Positions 38,662-48,062 of a DNA stretch of 64,000 nucleotides are shown one piece after another (position 1 is the first letter of the stretch; each line of letters starts with the position of its first letter). The DNA is from Jiella flava (GTDB lineage Bacteria; Pseudomonadota; Alphaproteobacteria; Rhizobiales; Rhizobiaceae), in assembly GCF_017349315.1 (NCBI RefSeq), contig NZ_JAFMPP010000019.1, positions 21,943 to 85,942 on the forward strand, in the 5' to 3' direction. The position numbers and the translations under genes were made by a program. Under the pieces are notes generated by a model that ran no database searches, was not told the origin of the DNA, and saw only the letters and a program-made list of their open reading frames with translations.

Positions 38662-40746
38662 GTGACATCCTCCTCGAAGACCGGACGGACTGCAGCCGCC
38701 TTCTGCCCGCGACCAGAGGACAATCGGACCGACGTTGCGTCACCGGAACCGATTGGCGATCCGGATCGGCTGGCCGCCCTGGCCAGCTACGACGTGCTCG
38801 ATACGCCGGTCGAGCCTGCCTATGAGGACATCGTTCGACTGGCCAGACGATTGTGCGAGACGCCCGTCGCGCTGATCAGTCTGCTCGACGAGCACCGCCA
38901 GTGGTTCAAGGCCCGGATCGGCTTCGAGCCGTTCGAGACACCGATCTCCCATTCGGTCTGCGCCCATGGGATGGCCAGCGACGATCTGTTGATCATCCCT
39001 GACCTCACAAAGGATCTGCGCACCGCCGACAACCCTCTGGTGGTCGGCGACCCGTTCCTGCGCTTTTACGCCGGCGCGCCGCTGGTCACGCCCGACGGCC
39101 ATACGCTCGGCTCGCTCTGCGTGATCGATCACGCGCTGCGGCCACAAGGGCTGAGCGAGGAACAAAAGGGCGATCTGCGCGGGCTCGCCGGGCAGGTGGT
39201 GGCGCTGCTCGAGGCGCGACGCACTGTGGCAGAGCGCGACGCGCTGCTCGCCGAAGCACGCGAGACCGAACAACGGATTCGCGACGATCGGCGACGCTTT
39301 GCCGACATGTTCTGCCAGGCGCCGAGCTTCATGGCGATGCTGCGTGGGCCGAACCACGTCTTCGAATTCGCCAATCCGGCCTACAGCGCGCTCATCGGCG
39401 GCCGCGACGTCGTCGGCCGATCCGTCGCCGAGGCGCTCCCCGACGCTGCGGCGCAAGGCTATGTCGAGGTGCTCGACCGGGTCTACCGGACCGGCGAAGC
39501 CCATGTTGCGCAAGGCTCGCTGTTTTCGGTCCAATCAATCCCCGGCGGCCCGATCGTCGACCGTTATGTCGACTTCGTCTTCCAGCCGGTGCGCAACACC
39601 GATGGTGCCGTTACAGGTCTTTTCATCGACGGCTCCGACGTGACCGAACGGATCCGGCAGATCAAACGACAAGTCATTCTCGCCGATCTCGGTGAACGGC
39701 TGCGCAAGCTGCACGACATTTCGGAGGTCGTCCGCGTGGCGACCGAAAGCCTCGTCGGCGTCATCGATTGCAGCCGCATCGGCTTCGGCAGCGTCGATCC
39801 GGACAACGAAACGGTGCTGATGCATCCCGAAACCTGCGCGCCGGGTATCGAGAGCATCGCCGGTACGCATGCCTTCCGAACGTTTGGATCGTTCATCGAC
39901 GATCTGAACCGAGGCGAGATGGTCGTCATTCAGGACGTGAGGAAGGATCCGCGCACGGCCGCGAATGCCGATCAGTTCGCGCAGATCAACATCGGCGCGA
40001 TGCTCAACCTTCCGGTCATCGAGCGCGGCCGGTTCGTGCTGGTGGTCTTTGTCCATCACGACGGACCTTATCGCTGGACCGAGGACGAACTCTGGCTGCT
40101 GCGCCAGGTCGGCGATCGCACCCAGGCGGCGATCGCCCAGATCGAGGCGGAAGTTCAGCAGGGCGTGCTGAATCAGGAACTCAGCCACCGGCTGAAGAAC
40201 ACCCTGACCATGGTGCAGGCAATCGCTTCGCAGACACTGCGCGGCGTCAGCGAGCGGGATGCCGTCGACGCGTTCAACAAGCGGATTCACGCGCTGTCCA
40301 CCGCCCACGATGTGCTGTTGCAGCGCAGCTGGTCGACGGCGCCGATCCGTGCCATCGCCGCGGCGGTGCTCGCGACTTTCGACCGCTCCGATTGCATCGA
40401 CATCGAAGGGCCGGATGTCACCCTCGGCGCCCGTTCGGCCCTGTATTTCTCGCTGCTGGTTCACGAACTCGGGACCAATGCGGTGAAATATGGGTCTCTC
40501 TCCGCCATGACCGGCCGCGTGCGATTTCGCTGGTGGCTCGAGGGCCAGACCGGGCACGAGGACCTGGTGATGAGCTGGACGGAGACCGGTGGACCCACCG
40601 TTTCGGAACCACCGTCCGCCCGTGGCTTCGGCTCGCGCCTCATCCGCATGGGTCTACTCGGCACCGGCGGCGTCGAGACCGATTATGAGCCGGAGGGCCT
40701 TGTGGTGCGGCTCCGCGCGCCGTTGTCGCAGGTGCAACGCTCGTAG
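38662..40746 (+). CDS. HWE-family sensor histidine kinase (GAF-PAS-GAF)
   Basis: At 694 residues, it shows no membrane segments, so it is cytoplasmic. A first GAF domain covers about residues 30-180 (VALISLLDEHRQWFKARIG and LGSLCVIDH). A PAS domain at about 210-330 follows (FCQAPSFMAMLRGPNHVFEFANPAY), then a second GAF at about 345-500. The kinase core begins at LSHRLKNTLTMVQAIASQTL with the phosphoacceptor His. The N-box is LVHELGTNAVKYGSLS and the WxE element is MSWTETGGP, defining the HWE class. Such kinases often feed the general stress response through PhyR, but no response regulator is adjacent. Start is GTG. Confidence 0.9.
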   Translation: MTSSSKTGRTAAAFCPRPEDNRTDVASPEPIGDPDRLAALASYDVLDTPVEPAYEDIVRLARRLCETPVALISLLDEHRQWFKARIGFEPFETPISHSVCAHGMASDDLLIIPDLTKDLRTADNPLVVGDPFLRFYAGAPLVTPDGHTLGSLCVIDHALRPQGLSEEQKGDLRGLAGQVVALLEARRTVAERDALLAEARETEQRIRDDRRRFADMFCQAPSFMAMLRGPNHVFEFANPAYSALIGGRDVVGRSVAEALPDAAAQGYVEVLDRVYRTGEAHVAQGSLFSVQSIPGGPIVDRYVDFVFQPVRNTDGAVTGLFIDGSDVTERIRQIKRQVILADLGERLRKLHDISEVVRVATESLVGVIDCSRIGFGSVDPDNETVLMHPETCAPGIESIAGTHAFRTFGSFIDDLNRGEMVVIQDVRKDPRTAANADQFAQINIGAMLNLPVIERGRFVLVVFVHHDGPYRWTEDELWLLRQVGDRTQAAIAQIEAEVQQGVLNQELSHRLKNTLTMVQAIASQTLRGVSERDAVDAFNKRIHALSTAHDVLLQRSWSTAPIRAIAAAVLATFDRSDCIDIEGPDVTLGARSALYFSLLVHELGTNAVKYGSLSAMTGRVRFRWWLEGQTGHEDLVMSWTETGGPTVSEPPSARGFGSRLIRMGLLGTGGVETDYEPEGLVVRLRAPLSQVQRS

Positions 40747-40796
40747 GCCAACGACCGAGGCCGGCCGCTGGATGGCGGGTCGGCGGGCCGTCCCGC

Positions 40797-41774
40797 TCAG
40801 CCGCCGCCGATCAAGATGCCGGCGGCCAGCACCAGGGCGCCGCCGACGACCACCTGCGTTGTCGCCCGCAGCACCGGCGTTTCCATGAAGCGGTTCTGGA
40901 TCCAGACGATCGCCCACAGCTCCAGAAAGACGACGACGAAGGCGATCATCGTCGCTGTCCAGAAATCCGAGATCAGATAGGGGAGGGCATGGCCGAGCCC
41001 GCCAAGGGCGGTCATGAGGCCCGAGGCAAGACCCCGCTTGACCGGCGAGCCGCGCCCGGACAGCTTGCCGTCATCATGGGCCGCTTCCGTAAAGCCCATT
41101 GAAATGCCCGCTCCGACGGCGGCGGCGAGGCCGACCAGCAGCGTCGTCTGCGGATCGCGGGTGGCAAAGGCCGTCGCGAAGATCGGCGCCAAAGTCGAGA
41201 CCGAGCCGTCCATCAGCCCGGCAAGACCCGGCTGAACGAGGGTGAGGATCTGCCGCCGCCGGGCCGTGCGATCCTCTTCCGCGCGGGCTTCGTCGGTCAA
41301 GCTCGCGCCGGTCAAAACCTCGGCCCGGTGGCCGTGTTCGCGTTCGGTCGCCGCCAGATCGCCGAGCATCCGCCGCGTGCCGGCGTCTTTGCTGCGCTTT
41401 GCCGCAAGCTCGTAAAAGCGCGCGGCGTCGCTCTCCATCCGCTCGGCTGCGGCGCGGATCCTTGCCAGGCCAAGATTTTCGACCAGCCAAATCGGCTGGC
41501 GCGAGACATAGTCGGCGACATGCTCGCGGCGGATCAGCGGGATCGTCGGACCAAAGCGGCGCTCATGCTCGCCGATCAGAGCGCGGCGATGGACGTCTTC
41601 CTCCTTCGCCATTTCGCGAAAGATCCTCGCCGTCGCGGGATAGTCCGCTTCCAGCCGTTCGGCATAGCCGTCATAGATCCGCCCGTCGTCCTCCTCGGCG
41701 GAAATGGCGAGCGCCAGGATCTCGCGCTCGGAAAGGTCGGAAAACCGGCGGCGACCGGCGGAAAACATGAACAT
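40797..41774 (-). CDS. mbfA: Membrane-bound ferritin-like iron exporter MbfA
   Basis: An N-terminal rubrerythrin/ferritin-like four-helix domain (residues about 10-165) has EREILALAISAEEDDGRIYDGY, AKEEDVHRRAL, ERMESDAARFYELA and ATEREHGHRAEVL carrying the metal Glu/His residues. A CCC1/VIT1-like membrane domain follows (PGLAGLMDGSVSTLAPIFATAF, then GISMGFTEA). This fusion is the MbfA type, an inner-membrane iron exporter that protects against iron and peroxide in rhizobia and is regulated by Irr. The start is ATG 41772-41774. An Irr-type box lies in its promoter. Confidence 0.93.
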   Translation of the reverse strand: MFMFSAGRRRFSDLSEREILALAISAEEDDGRIYDGYAERLEADYPATARIFREMAKEEDVHRRALIGEHERRFGPTIPLIRREHVADYVSRQPIWLVENLGLARIRAAAERMESDAARFYELAAKRSKDAGTRRMLGDLAATEREHGHRAEVLTGASLTDEARAEEDRTARRRQILTLVQPGLAGLMDGSVSTLAPIFATAFATRDPQTTLLVGLAAAVGAGISMGFTEAAHDDGKLSGRGSPVKRGLASGLMTALGGLGHALPYLISDFWTATMIAFVVVFLELWAIVWIQNRFMETPVLRATTQVVVGGALVLAAGILIGGG

Positions 41775-42143
41775 CGGCGACCTGCGGAGAAACCACCGCC
41801 AGACAGAGCGGGCGGATGACGACAATAAATTAGAATTATTCTAAGTTATGGCAAGGCTGGCAATGCGGCCAGCAACGGCGGCACAATATCGCACGACATG
41901 GCGCCGACGAGCAGCGGAGCGCTCACGCCTCGGCCCTCGCGGCATCCCAGGGATTGCGTCGCAACCGGTTGCGCACCGCACTTTTTAAACTGCTGACGCC
42001 GGAAACGCCCGAGGACCGTCTTCACGTGACCACAACGACCGCCGTCGCCGAGACCGGGCGGATGCCGAAACGTCTCAACGCCAGGGAAGATACCACCGCC
42101 GTCGCCGATCTGCGGTCAGACCGAACCTGCGTGTCACCAGACC
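41775..42143. other. Gap between mbfA and hisA
   Basis: It holds the mbfA promoter with its iron box at the left end (see 41830-41844). The rest, to the hisA stop, shows no gene. Confidence 0.5.
41830..41844. promoter_or_regulatory. Irr box (iron control element) in the mbfA promoter
   Basis: TTAGAA-TTA-TTCTAA is a perfect palindrome of the rhizobial ICE type bound by Irr. It lies 56 bp upstream of the mbfA ATG. On the minus strand, TTGCCA (41849-41854) and TAATTT (41827-41832) are 16 bp apart, so the box fills the spacer of a plausible promoter. This fits repression under low iron. Confidence 0.8.
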
Positions 42144-42881
42144 TCAACGGGCCTGCTCTAGCACCTTCAGCGCCTCGGCCGCATCGAGCCGGCCGTCATA
42201 GAGCGCACGGCCGGAAATCGCGCCCTCGAGCCGCGCCGCATCCGGCATGGTCAGCCGCACGACGTCGGCGATCGAGGCAAGGCCTCCCGACGCGATCACC
42301 GGGATCGACACCGCCTCGGCAAGATCGATTGTCGCGTCCCAGTTGATGCCGGCGAGCACCCCGTCGCGGTCGATGTCCGTATAGATGATCGCCGCAACAC
42401 CCGCGTCCTCGAAGCGCCTGGCGAGATCGACGGCGGAGAGTTCCGAGGTCTCGGCCCAGCCCTCGACGGCCACCTTGCCGCCCTTGGCGTCAATGCCAAC
42501 GGCAATTTGACCGGGGAACCGCTTCGCGGCGGCCCTGACGAGATCGGGATCGCGAACCGCGACGGTGCCGAGGATCACCCGCGACAGGCCCTTGTCCAGC
42601 CAGCGTTCGACATCGGCCATCGTGCGAATGCCGCCGCCGAGCTGCACCTTCATGTCGGCGCCGACAACGGCGAGAATGCGCTCCACCGCCTCATCGTTTA
42701 CCGCCCGGCCGGCAAAGGCACCGTTAAGATCGACGACATGGAGATGGGAAAAGCCGGTGGCGCGAAAGGCCTCGGCCTGAGCGGCGGGATCGGCGTTGTA
42801 GACCGTCGCTTCGTCCATCAAGCCGAGTTTCAGCCGCACGCAGGCGCCGTCCTTCAGATCGATTGCCGGAAAGAGGATCAT
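42144..42881 (-). CDS. hisA: Phosphoribosylformimino-AICAR ribotide isomerase HisA
   Basis: The fourth step of histidine synthesis. The TIM barrel opens [17 protein letters not shown] with the first catalytic Asp. [20 protein letters not shown] and IYTDIDRDG, with the second Asp region, follow; [12 protein letters not shown] carries the late phosphate loop. Length 245 from ATG 42879-42881 is normal; the longer open frame overlaps the divergent methyltransferase and is not used. No other his gene flanks it, unlike the usual hisBHAF order. Confidence 0.95.
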   Translation of the reverse strand: MILFPAIDLKDGACVRLKLGLMDEATVYNADPAAQAEAFRATGFSHLHVVDLNGAFAGRAVNDEAVERILAVVGADMKVQLGGGIRTMADVERWLDKGLSRVILGTVAVRDPDLVRAAAKRFPGQIAVGIDAKGGKVAVEGWAETSELSAVDLARRFEDAGVAAIIYTDIDRDGVLAGINWDATIDLAEAVSIPVIASGGLASIADVVRLTMPDAARLEGAISGRALYDGRLDAAEALKVLEQAR

Positions 42882-43054
42882 CGCAAGCTCATCCCATGTC
42901 GTTCGCAAGGCATCGAGGCCGACGCCGATCGGTCGATCCCCTCTCACATGCCGCAGCGCCCGGCAAGTCGCCGGCCGATTTGGACCCCCGATGGGCAAGC
43001 GCGTCGTGCGGAATTTGGTTTTGCCGGCGGCTGGCGATGGCCTAAACCCGCACC

Positions 43055-43945
43055 ATGAGTCTTGCACCCGCCCTCGCCGCCCGGCTGATCGAGATCACCG
43101 ATCCGGCCGATCCCCGGATCGCCGATTTTCGCGACATCCGCGAGCGCGACCGGATCCGCGCCGGCGGCTTCATCGCCGAGGGAACGGTGGTGCTCGACCA
43201 TCTCCTCGTCTCACCGCGGTTCCGCGCGACCGCCCTGTTCATCCTGAAGAATCGGGTGGAGGGGATCGCCGAGCGCCTCGCCAAGGTCGACGGCGCCGTC
43301 CCGATCTTCGTCGCCGAACGGACGGTGATGGATCACATCGCCGGCTTTGCGATTCATCGCGGCGTGCTCGCCCATGCGGTCGAGGCCACCCCTCAGCTCG
43401 CGCCGAGCGACGCCGGGCTCGATGCCTTCGTCACCGCGGCCGGCAAGACGAGACGGCCGCTGCTGGTCGCCGTCGGCCTTGCCAATCACGACAATGTCGG
43501 AGCGATCTTCCGCAATGCCACGGCCTTCGGCGCGGCCGGCATCGTGCTCGACGCGACCTCCTGCCATCCGCTCTATCGCAAGGCGCTGAGGGTCGGTGTC
43601 GGCTCGGCGCTGACCCTGCCCTGGCATCATGGCGGCAGCGGCGAGGCGATCGTTGCTGCGCTGGAACGCTCAGGCCATCAACCGATCGCGCTGTCGCCGC
43701 GCGGTGCAGTGGAATTGACCGCGCTGTCTTTCCGCGGCGTGCCGGCGCTGATCCTCGGCAGCGAAGGCCCCGGCCTGCCGCCTGCCTTGCTGGCGCGGGC
43801 CGAGATGGTGCGGATCGCGATGGCGCCCGGCATCGACAGCCTCAATGTTGCGACCAGCGCGGCAATCGTTCTGTCCTGGCTCTTTTCGCAGCGTGAGCGC
43901 GCCGTGCATCCGATAGGGCGAACTCAGGACACGCGATCTCATTGA
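43055..43945 (+). CDS. SPOUT (TrmH-family) RNA 2'-O-methyltransferase
   Basis: At 296 residues, it has an N-terminal substrate-binding domain ([20 protein letters not shown]). The knotted SPOUT domain follows with motif 1 [16 protein letters not shown], motif 2 [13 protein letters not shown] and motif 3 [18 protein letters not shown]. Members methylate rRNA or tRNA riboses. The target is not evident. The start lies about 170 bp from the divergent hisA ATG. Confidence 0.9.
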   Translation: MSLAPALAARLIEITDPADPRIADFRDIRERDRIRAGGFIAEGTVVLDHLLVSPRFRATALFILKNRVEGIAERLAKVDGAVPIFVAERTVMDHIAGFAIHRGVLAHAVEATPQLAPSDAGLDAFVTAAGKTRRPLLVAVGLANHDNVGAIFRNATAFGAAGIVLDATSCHPLYRKALRVGVGSALTLPWHHGGSGEAIVAALERSGHQPIALSPRGAVELTALSFRGVPALILGSEGPGLPPALLARAEMVRIAMAPGIDSLNVATSAAIVLSWLFSQRERAVHPIGRTQDTRSH

Positions 43946-44058
43946 GTCGACGCACACGATTGCCGAAAATCGATTCCGATGTTGGGGCCGGTGCTCTCGC
44001 AGCGCGGCGGCCTGCCTCAGCCTGCCCATTGGCGCATTGGCGGGGCGCGCGCTGTCGC

Positions 44059-45243
44059 TCACTCGGCGGCGTGGTCGCGGCTGGCGAACTCCTCGCGCAA
44101 CATCCGCACCCGATCGGCAAGCGACGGCGTGGCCTGATCGGCTTTTGGCGGGCCATCGGCCGTGGTCTCGGCACTCAAAATGGCGCTGAGCGGCGAGCCC
44201 GGACCATCGCGCTCAGCGGTCAGCGCGATCACCTGAGCGGCGAGATTGCCGACGGTCTGACGCAGCTCCTCGTCACTGAGGTCTTCGGCAAAGTCCGGCT
44301 TTTCCGACAGGCCGAGGGCGGCGGCGAGCGATGGCGCCGCCGCCGAGCGATTCTGGGCGGTGGCAGGGTGGCCAGGCACCGTCTCATCCGATTCGCCCGC
44401 CTCGCCGCCGTCGGGACCGGTCCCGCTCCGGCTCTCGCGCCCAAAAACCGTGCGCATCGCCGGGCGGATCTGCAGCGTGCGCTCGTCCTGTACACCGCTT
44501 TCGCCGCCCCTGGCGAGCAACCGCGCGATCTCGTCGTCACGTTCGAACAGCTGGCTGGTCAACTGCAGCGCCTTCTCCTCCAGCCGCTTCACGCTGGTCT
44601 TTTCCTTGCTGAGGCTGGCCTCGAAGGCGCCGACCTCACCGCGCAGACGCTCCAGCACTTGGGCGATGGCGTGGCGGTCGCGCTCAACCTGGCGCAACGC
44701 GTCGGACAAGGTCTCGATCCGGGCCTCGCGCTCGACGATCATCTGTTTGCGCTCCTCGGCGATCTCGCCGAGTTCACGGAAGCGCTGGGCGAGGGCGCCA
44801 AGTTCCTCGCTCCGCAAGTCCAGGTCATGACCAAGGCCCCGCATCTCGCGTTCGATCTCGTCGATCTCGCTGTCGTGTCGAGCGAGCCGCTCGCTGGCGT
44901 CGGCCAGTTGCGCCTCGGCCCGCGCCAGAGCATCGGCGAGCCTGACGTTGCGCACCTGGAGATCGGCGTTTTCGCCGGCGAGCCGCCCGGCTTCGGCCCG
45001 CGCCAGGGCGGCCTTTTCCATCTGGGCCTCGGCGGCGACTTCCCGGCGTCGGGCTGACAGCGCAGCGGCAGCGCGCACGTGATCGAGGCTGGCGCGCAGC
45101 TCGCGGGCCGAAGCCGGGATCGCGGCTCGATATTCCTTCAGGGCGAGACGACGCGAACGCGACCAGAACAGGGGGGCGATCACCAAAGCAATCAGCATGG
45201 CTGCCAGAAAGCCGAACGCAAAGGTCAAGGCGGTGGCGATCAT
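44059..45243 (-). CDS. Membrane-anchored coiled-coil protein, unknown function
   Basis: At 394 residues, one N-terminal membrane helix (about 7-28, FAFGFLAAMLIALVIAPLFW) is followed by a long Ala/Glu/Arg-rich coiled coil to about residue 250. A Pro/Ser/Gly-rich acidic linker comes next, and a short C-terminal helix ends LADRVRMLREEFASRDH. It looks like conserved Hyphomicrobiales proteins of unknown function. The topology would place the coiled coil in the cytoplasm, as for envelope or cell-division scaffolds. That role is inference only. Confidence 0.75.
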   Translation of the reverse strand: MIATALTFAFGFLAAMLIALVIAPLFWSRSRRLALKEYRAAIPASARELRASLDHVRAAAALSARRREVAAEAQMEKAALARAEAGRLAGENADLQVRNVRLADALARAEAQLADASERLARHDSEIDEIEREMRGLGHDLDLRSEELGALAQRFRELGEIAEERKQMIVEREARIETLSDALRQVERDRHAIAQVLERLRGEVGAFEASLSKEKTSVKRLEEKALQLTSQLFERDDEIARLLARGGESGVQDERTLQIRPAMRTVFGRESRSGTGPDGGEAGESDETVPGHPATAQNRSAAAPSLAAALGLSEKPDFAEDLSDEELRQTVGNLAAQVIALTAERDGPGSPLSAILSAETTADGPPKADQATPSLADRVRMLREEFASRDHAAE

Positions 45244-45437
45244 CGGGCTTCCAAGTCAAACGTCCTTCGAGACGACATATAGAGCATTTCACTGAAAGTG
45301 GCGCGCGCGAAGATGATAAAGTGCCATTCTTGCAATGCCCTATGGTGAACGCGTCACGCCGGAAATCGGCCAAAGGCCGACCGAACATCCTGACGCGCGG
45401 CCATTGATGCCGCTGCGGCAGTCTCGAGCATCATGAC

Positions 45438-45471
45438 AGAACGCCGGATCCGCGATCGGACCCGGCGTTCT
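45438..45471 (-). terminator. Hairpin after the DUF1134 gene
   Basis: AGAACGCCGG (45438-45447) pairs with CCGGCGTTCT (45462-45471), and the loop can pair further. It lies 82 bp beyond the stop of the minus-strand gene. No T-tract follows, so factor-independent termination is doubtful; it may protect the 3' end. Confidence 0.4.
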
Positions 45472-45552
45472 CAATATCATCGCCACTCGGCGAGACGCGC
45501 GACGGGGCGGCCCGCACCACTGGTGTCAGCTGAGCGGGCCAGACGGTTTCGC

Positions 45553-46143
45553 TCAGAAGGGATTCCAGGTCGGCATCGGCGTGAGCTTCAGATAGCTCAG
45601 ATTGATGCCGAGCCGGGCGCCGACGCCGGTCTTCACCGGCACCAGCAGGACGTGATCCCGGGCGAGCACGGTCATGCCGAGGCCACCGACCAGATAGGCA
45701 CTGCCGGAAATGCCGCCGAAGCGACCGTAGATCGCGTTCACCGACGGCAGGTTATAGACCAGCATCATGGTGCGGGCGCCGTCACCGCCGATGTCGAAGC
45801 CGAGGGAGGGGCCCTGCCAGAAGATCTTGCGTTGACCGGCATTCTTGGTGAACAGCGTGCCCTCGCCGAAGCGCAGACCGCCGAAGAAGGCGCCCGCGGC
45901 TTCCTGGCCGAGAATATAGCCATTCGGCAGACCATAGCTTCTGAAGGCCCGCTCGATCAGCTGGGCCAACCCGCCGGACGTCGAGCCGAAGAACTGATGG
46001 CCGGTGCTGATCACCTCTTCCATCGTATAGCCTTCCTGCCCTGGTTCTTGCGCCGAGGCGGAAGCGGAGAAGGCAAACAGCGCCGCAAGGCTCAGAACAG
46101 CGGCAGCCGTGAAGGTTCGAAATGTCCCGACGATCGAGCGCAT
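45553..46143 (-). CDS. Secreted DUF1134 protein
   Basis: At 196 residues, it has a signal peptide (RTFTAAAVLSLAALFAFSASASA, cleavage before QEPGQ). The mature part carries YTMEEVISTGHQFFGSTSGGLAQLIERAF and FDIGGDGARTMMLVYNLP, the DUF1134 pattern of alphaproteobacteria, with Gly-rich strands like Ysc84-type lipid-binding proteins. It is likely periplasmic. The start is ATG 46141-46143, with a stretch of non-family sequence upstream excluded. Function unknown. Confidence 0.85.
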   Translation of the reverse strand: MRSIVGTFRTFTAAAVLSLAALFAFSASASAQEPGQEGYTMEEVISTGHQFFGSTSGGLAQLIERAFRSYGLPNGYILGQEAAGAFFGGLRFGEGTLFTKNAGQRKIFWQGPSLGFDIGGDGARTMMLVYNLPSVNAIYGRFGGISGSAYLVGGLGMTVLARDHVLLVPVKTGVGARLGINLSYLKLTPMPTWNPF

Positions 46144-46429
46144 GATCGATTCCTTTCGTGAGGATCGGCCAGAATGAGGAGAGACACCCCTCGTCAGCCA
46201 GCAATTTGAGACCAACGTGGTTTCCGAAAGCCTAACAAATTGCGGCTCTTTCAAGGTTTTTCGTCGCAACGCCTTGGCATCCTTGGCCTTGGCCCGTCCG
46301 CCCTTGGTTGACGTCCCGCCAGCTTGGAATCATGGTCGGGCAAGGGTGCGAACCGTGATTCGCGTCAACCCCCTTCAAATGGCGGATCACACTCCAATTC
46401 GGCAGAACAATCAGACGGTGCGACAGACA

Positions 46430-47080
46430 ATGACCAGCTTGCCATCCCTCTCAGCGGCGGATCTTGCGGCGCTCCTGTCGAGTCGTCTGTGCCACGACAT
46501 CATCTCCCCGGTCTTCGGCATTCAGAGCGGCCTGGAACTGCTTGACGACATGCCGGGCGACAAGGAATCGATGGATCTGGTGCGCTCATCGCTGAAATCG
46601 GCGGTCGCCAAGCTGCAATTTGCCCGGATTGCCTTCGGCGCGGCGGGCTCGCAGACGGCAACGATCGACCTCAACGACGCCAAAACCGTCGCCACCGGCT
46701 ACATGGACCACGAAAAGCCGTCGCTGGTGTGGGAGGGCGAGCCAGGTTTCGTGCCGAAGAACTTCGCCAAGATCGTGCTCAATCTGATCGTCATGGCCAG
46801 CGCCTCGATCAGCCGCGGCGGCGAGATCAAGGTTCAGATCACGGCCATCGATCCGTTCCGCGCGTCGATCACCGCCACCGGCGAGCGCATCCGCCTGCAG
46901 CCGCGCCTCCTCCAGATGCTCGACGGCACCAATAGCGACGAGGCAATGGATGCCCAGGCGATCCAGCCGTATTACACGCTCTTCCTTGCCGAAGAATCGG
47001 ATCTCGCCGTTACATATGAGAAGACCGACGGCCAAGTGATCTTCGCCATCGCGCCGAAGACGAACGCCACAGACAGCTGA
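46430..47080 (+). CDS. chpT: Histidine phosphotransferase ChpT
   Basis: Relays phosphate from CckA to CtrA and CpdR. LAALLSSRLCHDIISPVFGIQSGLELLDD near residues 12-40 contains the phosphoacceptor His in the LCHDIISP motif. The second half is a degenerate ATPase-like domain without nucleotide-binding motifs, as in Caulobacter ChpT. Length is 216 from ATG 46430. Starts at 46379 or at a nearby GTG are possible. Its place about 1 kb from ctrA fits the phosphorelay. Confidence 0.88.
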   Translation: MTSLPSLSAADLAALLSSRLCHDIISPVFGIQSGLELLDDMPGDKESMDLVRSSLKSAVAKLQFARIAFGAAGSQTATIDLNDAKTVATGYMDHEKPSLVWEGEPGFVPKNFAKIVLNLIVMASASISRGGEIKVQITAIDPFRASITATGERIRLQPRLLQMLDGTNSDEAMDAQAIQPYYTLFLAEESDLAVTYEKTDGQVIFAIAPKTNATDS

Positions 47081-47398
47081 GCCGACGGCCAAAAAATGGC
47101 GACCATCGACTTGGCAGAATTGCTCCAGCGCCAAATTCATGCCAGGGTCGCTAACGCTATGCTGACAAGTACCGCCCTTCAAATTTACCTAGCGTTAGTC
47201 ATTTTCTTCAACCGTCGTTCAAAGCGGCAACGTTACTCTGATCAGGAAGGTTGCGGCGCAAGTCGGATCGGGCCATGAGATTTAGATCCTCGCTCTGCTC
47301 TTCTTGATCGATGCGAGGACCTGGGGCAACGGTAAGTGGGCGAGTTCCGGATGCTCCCGTGATGACCGGAGAGAGGACGGGGGTAAGGAAGCTAAGTC
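47081..47398. other. Gap between chpT and the receiver gene
   Basis: No gene is seen in these 318 bp. They hold a long-spaced inverted repeat (47151-47198) and a purine-rich stretch (GGAGAGAGGACGGGGGTAAGG) just before the receiver ATG. That stretch supplies its ribosome-binding site. Confidence 0.5.
47151..47198. repeat. Inverted repeat in the chpT-receiver gap
   Basis: CTAACGCTA (47151-47159) and TAGCGTTAG (47190-47198) are perfect 9-bp arms 30 bases apart. They could form a hairpin in the leader of the receiver mRNA or be paired operator halves. No T-tract follows. Confidence 0.45.
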
Positions 47399-47785
47399 AT
47401 GAAAACCTGTCTGATCGTTGACGAGGCCCCAGTGATTCGAAAGATCGCGTTCCGCCTTCTGCGCCGGGAGGGGCTCGACGTCGACACGCTTGCGACCATG
47501 GCCGAGGCCGGCAGCTGGATCGACAGCCACGGCGCGCCCGACATCCTGATCGTCGCCGCCAATCTCCAGGACAAGGCGATCGTCGACGAGATCAAGATCC
47601 TGCGCCAACGTACCGCCGGATCGACTCGTCTCGTGGCGATGATCGTCGAAGCCAATCTCGGGCTGATGACCCGGCTGCGTCGCGCCGGCGTCGAAAACTA
47701 CATCTATAAGCCGTTCACCCGCCAATCTCTGGAAGAGGGGCTCGGCGCCTATCTGATCGACGCCGAGGAACCGGCGGTCGCCTGA
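47399..47785 (+). CDS. Degenerate receiver-domain protein (no phosphoacceptor Asp)
   Basis: At 128 residues, it is a lone CheY-like domain: CLIVDEAPVIRKIAFRLLRREG at the start and ENYIYKPFTRQSLEEGL at the end keep the first acidic pair and the Lys. At the phosphorylation site it reads PDILIVAANLQD where receivers have ILLDWNMP, so the Asp is Ala. The switch Thr/Ser position (VAMIVEAN) is also lost. It cannot be phosphorylated in the usual way and may act by protein contacts. Its neighbours chpT and ctrA suggest a link to the CtrA relay. The family itself may be conserved. Confidence 0.8.
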   Translation: MKTCLIVDEAPVIRKIAFRLLRREGLDVDTLATMAEAGSWIDSHGAPDILIVAANLQDKAIVDEIKILRQRTAGSTRLVAMIVEANLGLMTRLRRAGVENYIYKPFTRQSLEEGLGAYLIDAEEPAVA

Positions 47786-47984
47786 GCCGGGCAAACGTCA
47801 ATCCGAACCGATCAAGGTCCGCGTCGTTCGATGATTCGGCCAAGCCCGAATTGCCGGCGAACCAGCGTTATCGGCCGTCTGCCGGACCGCTTTGGGCGAG
47901 CCAAACCAATCCCATACCATACCATCGAGTCATGGTCGGACACCTGCCTGGTCGATCAATCGCCGCCGTCTCATCATCGCCGGT

Positions 47985-48015
47985 CAAAACGCAAACGGCC
48001 GCCCAAAGGCGGCCG
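47985..48015 (-). terminator. Rho-independent terminator of ctrA
   Basis: CGGCCGCC (47996-48003) pairs with GGCGGCCG (48008-48015) around a 4-base loop. On the minus strand it is followed by TTTGCGTTTTG. It begins 48 bp after the ctrA stop. Confidence 0.75.
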
Positions 48016-48062
48016 AGAACAATGTTTGTTGCGAGGACTGATCTAAGACGACAGGCCGGCCG

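Noticed and set aside
42010..42040. A parS site near hisA (TTCACGTGA)
   Set aside because: Only the central bases match; the flanks break the palindrome.
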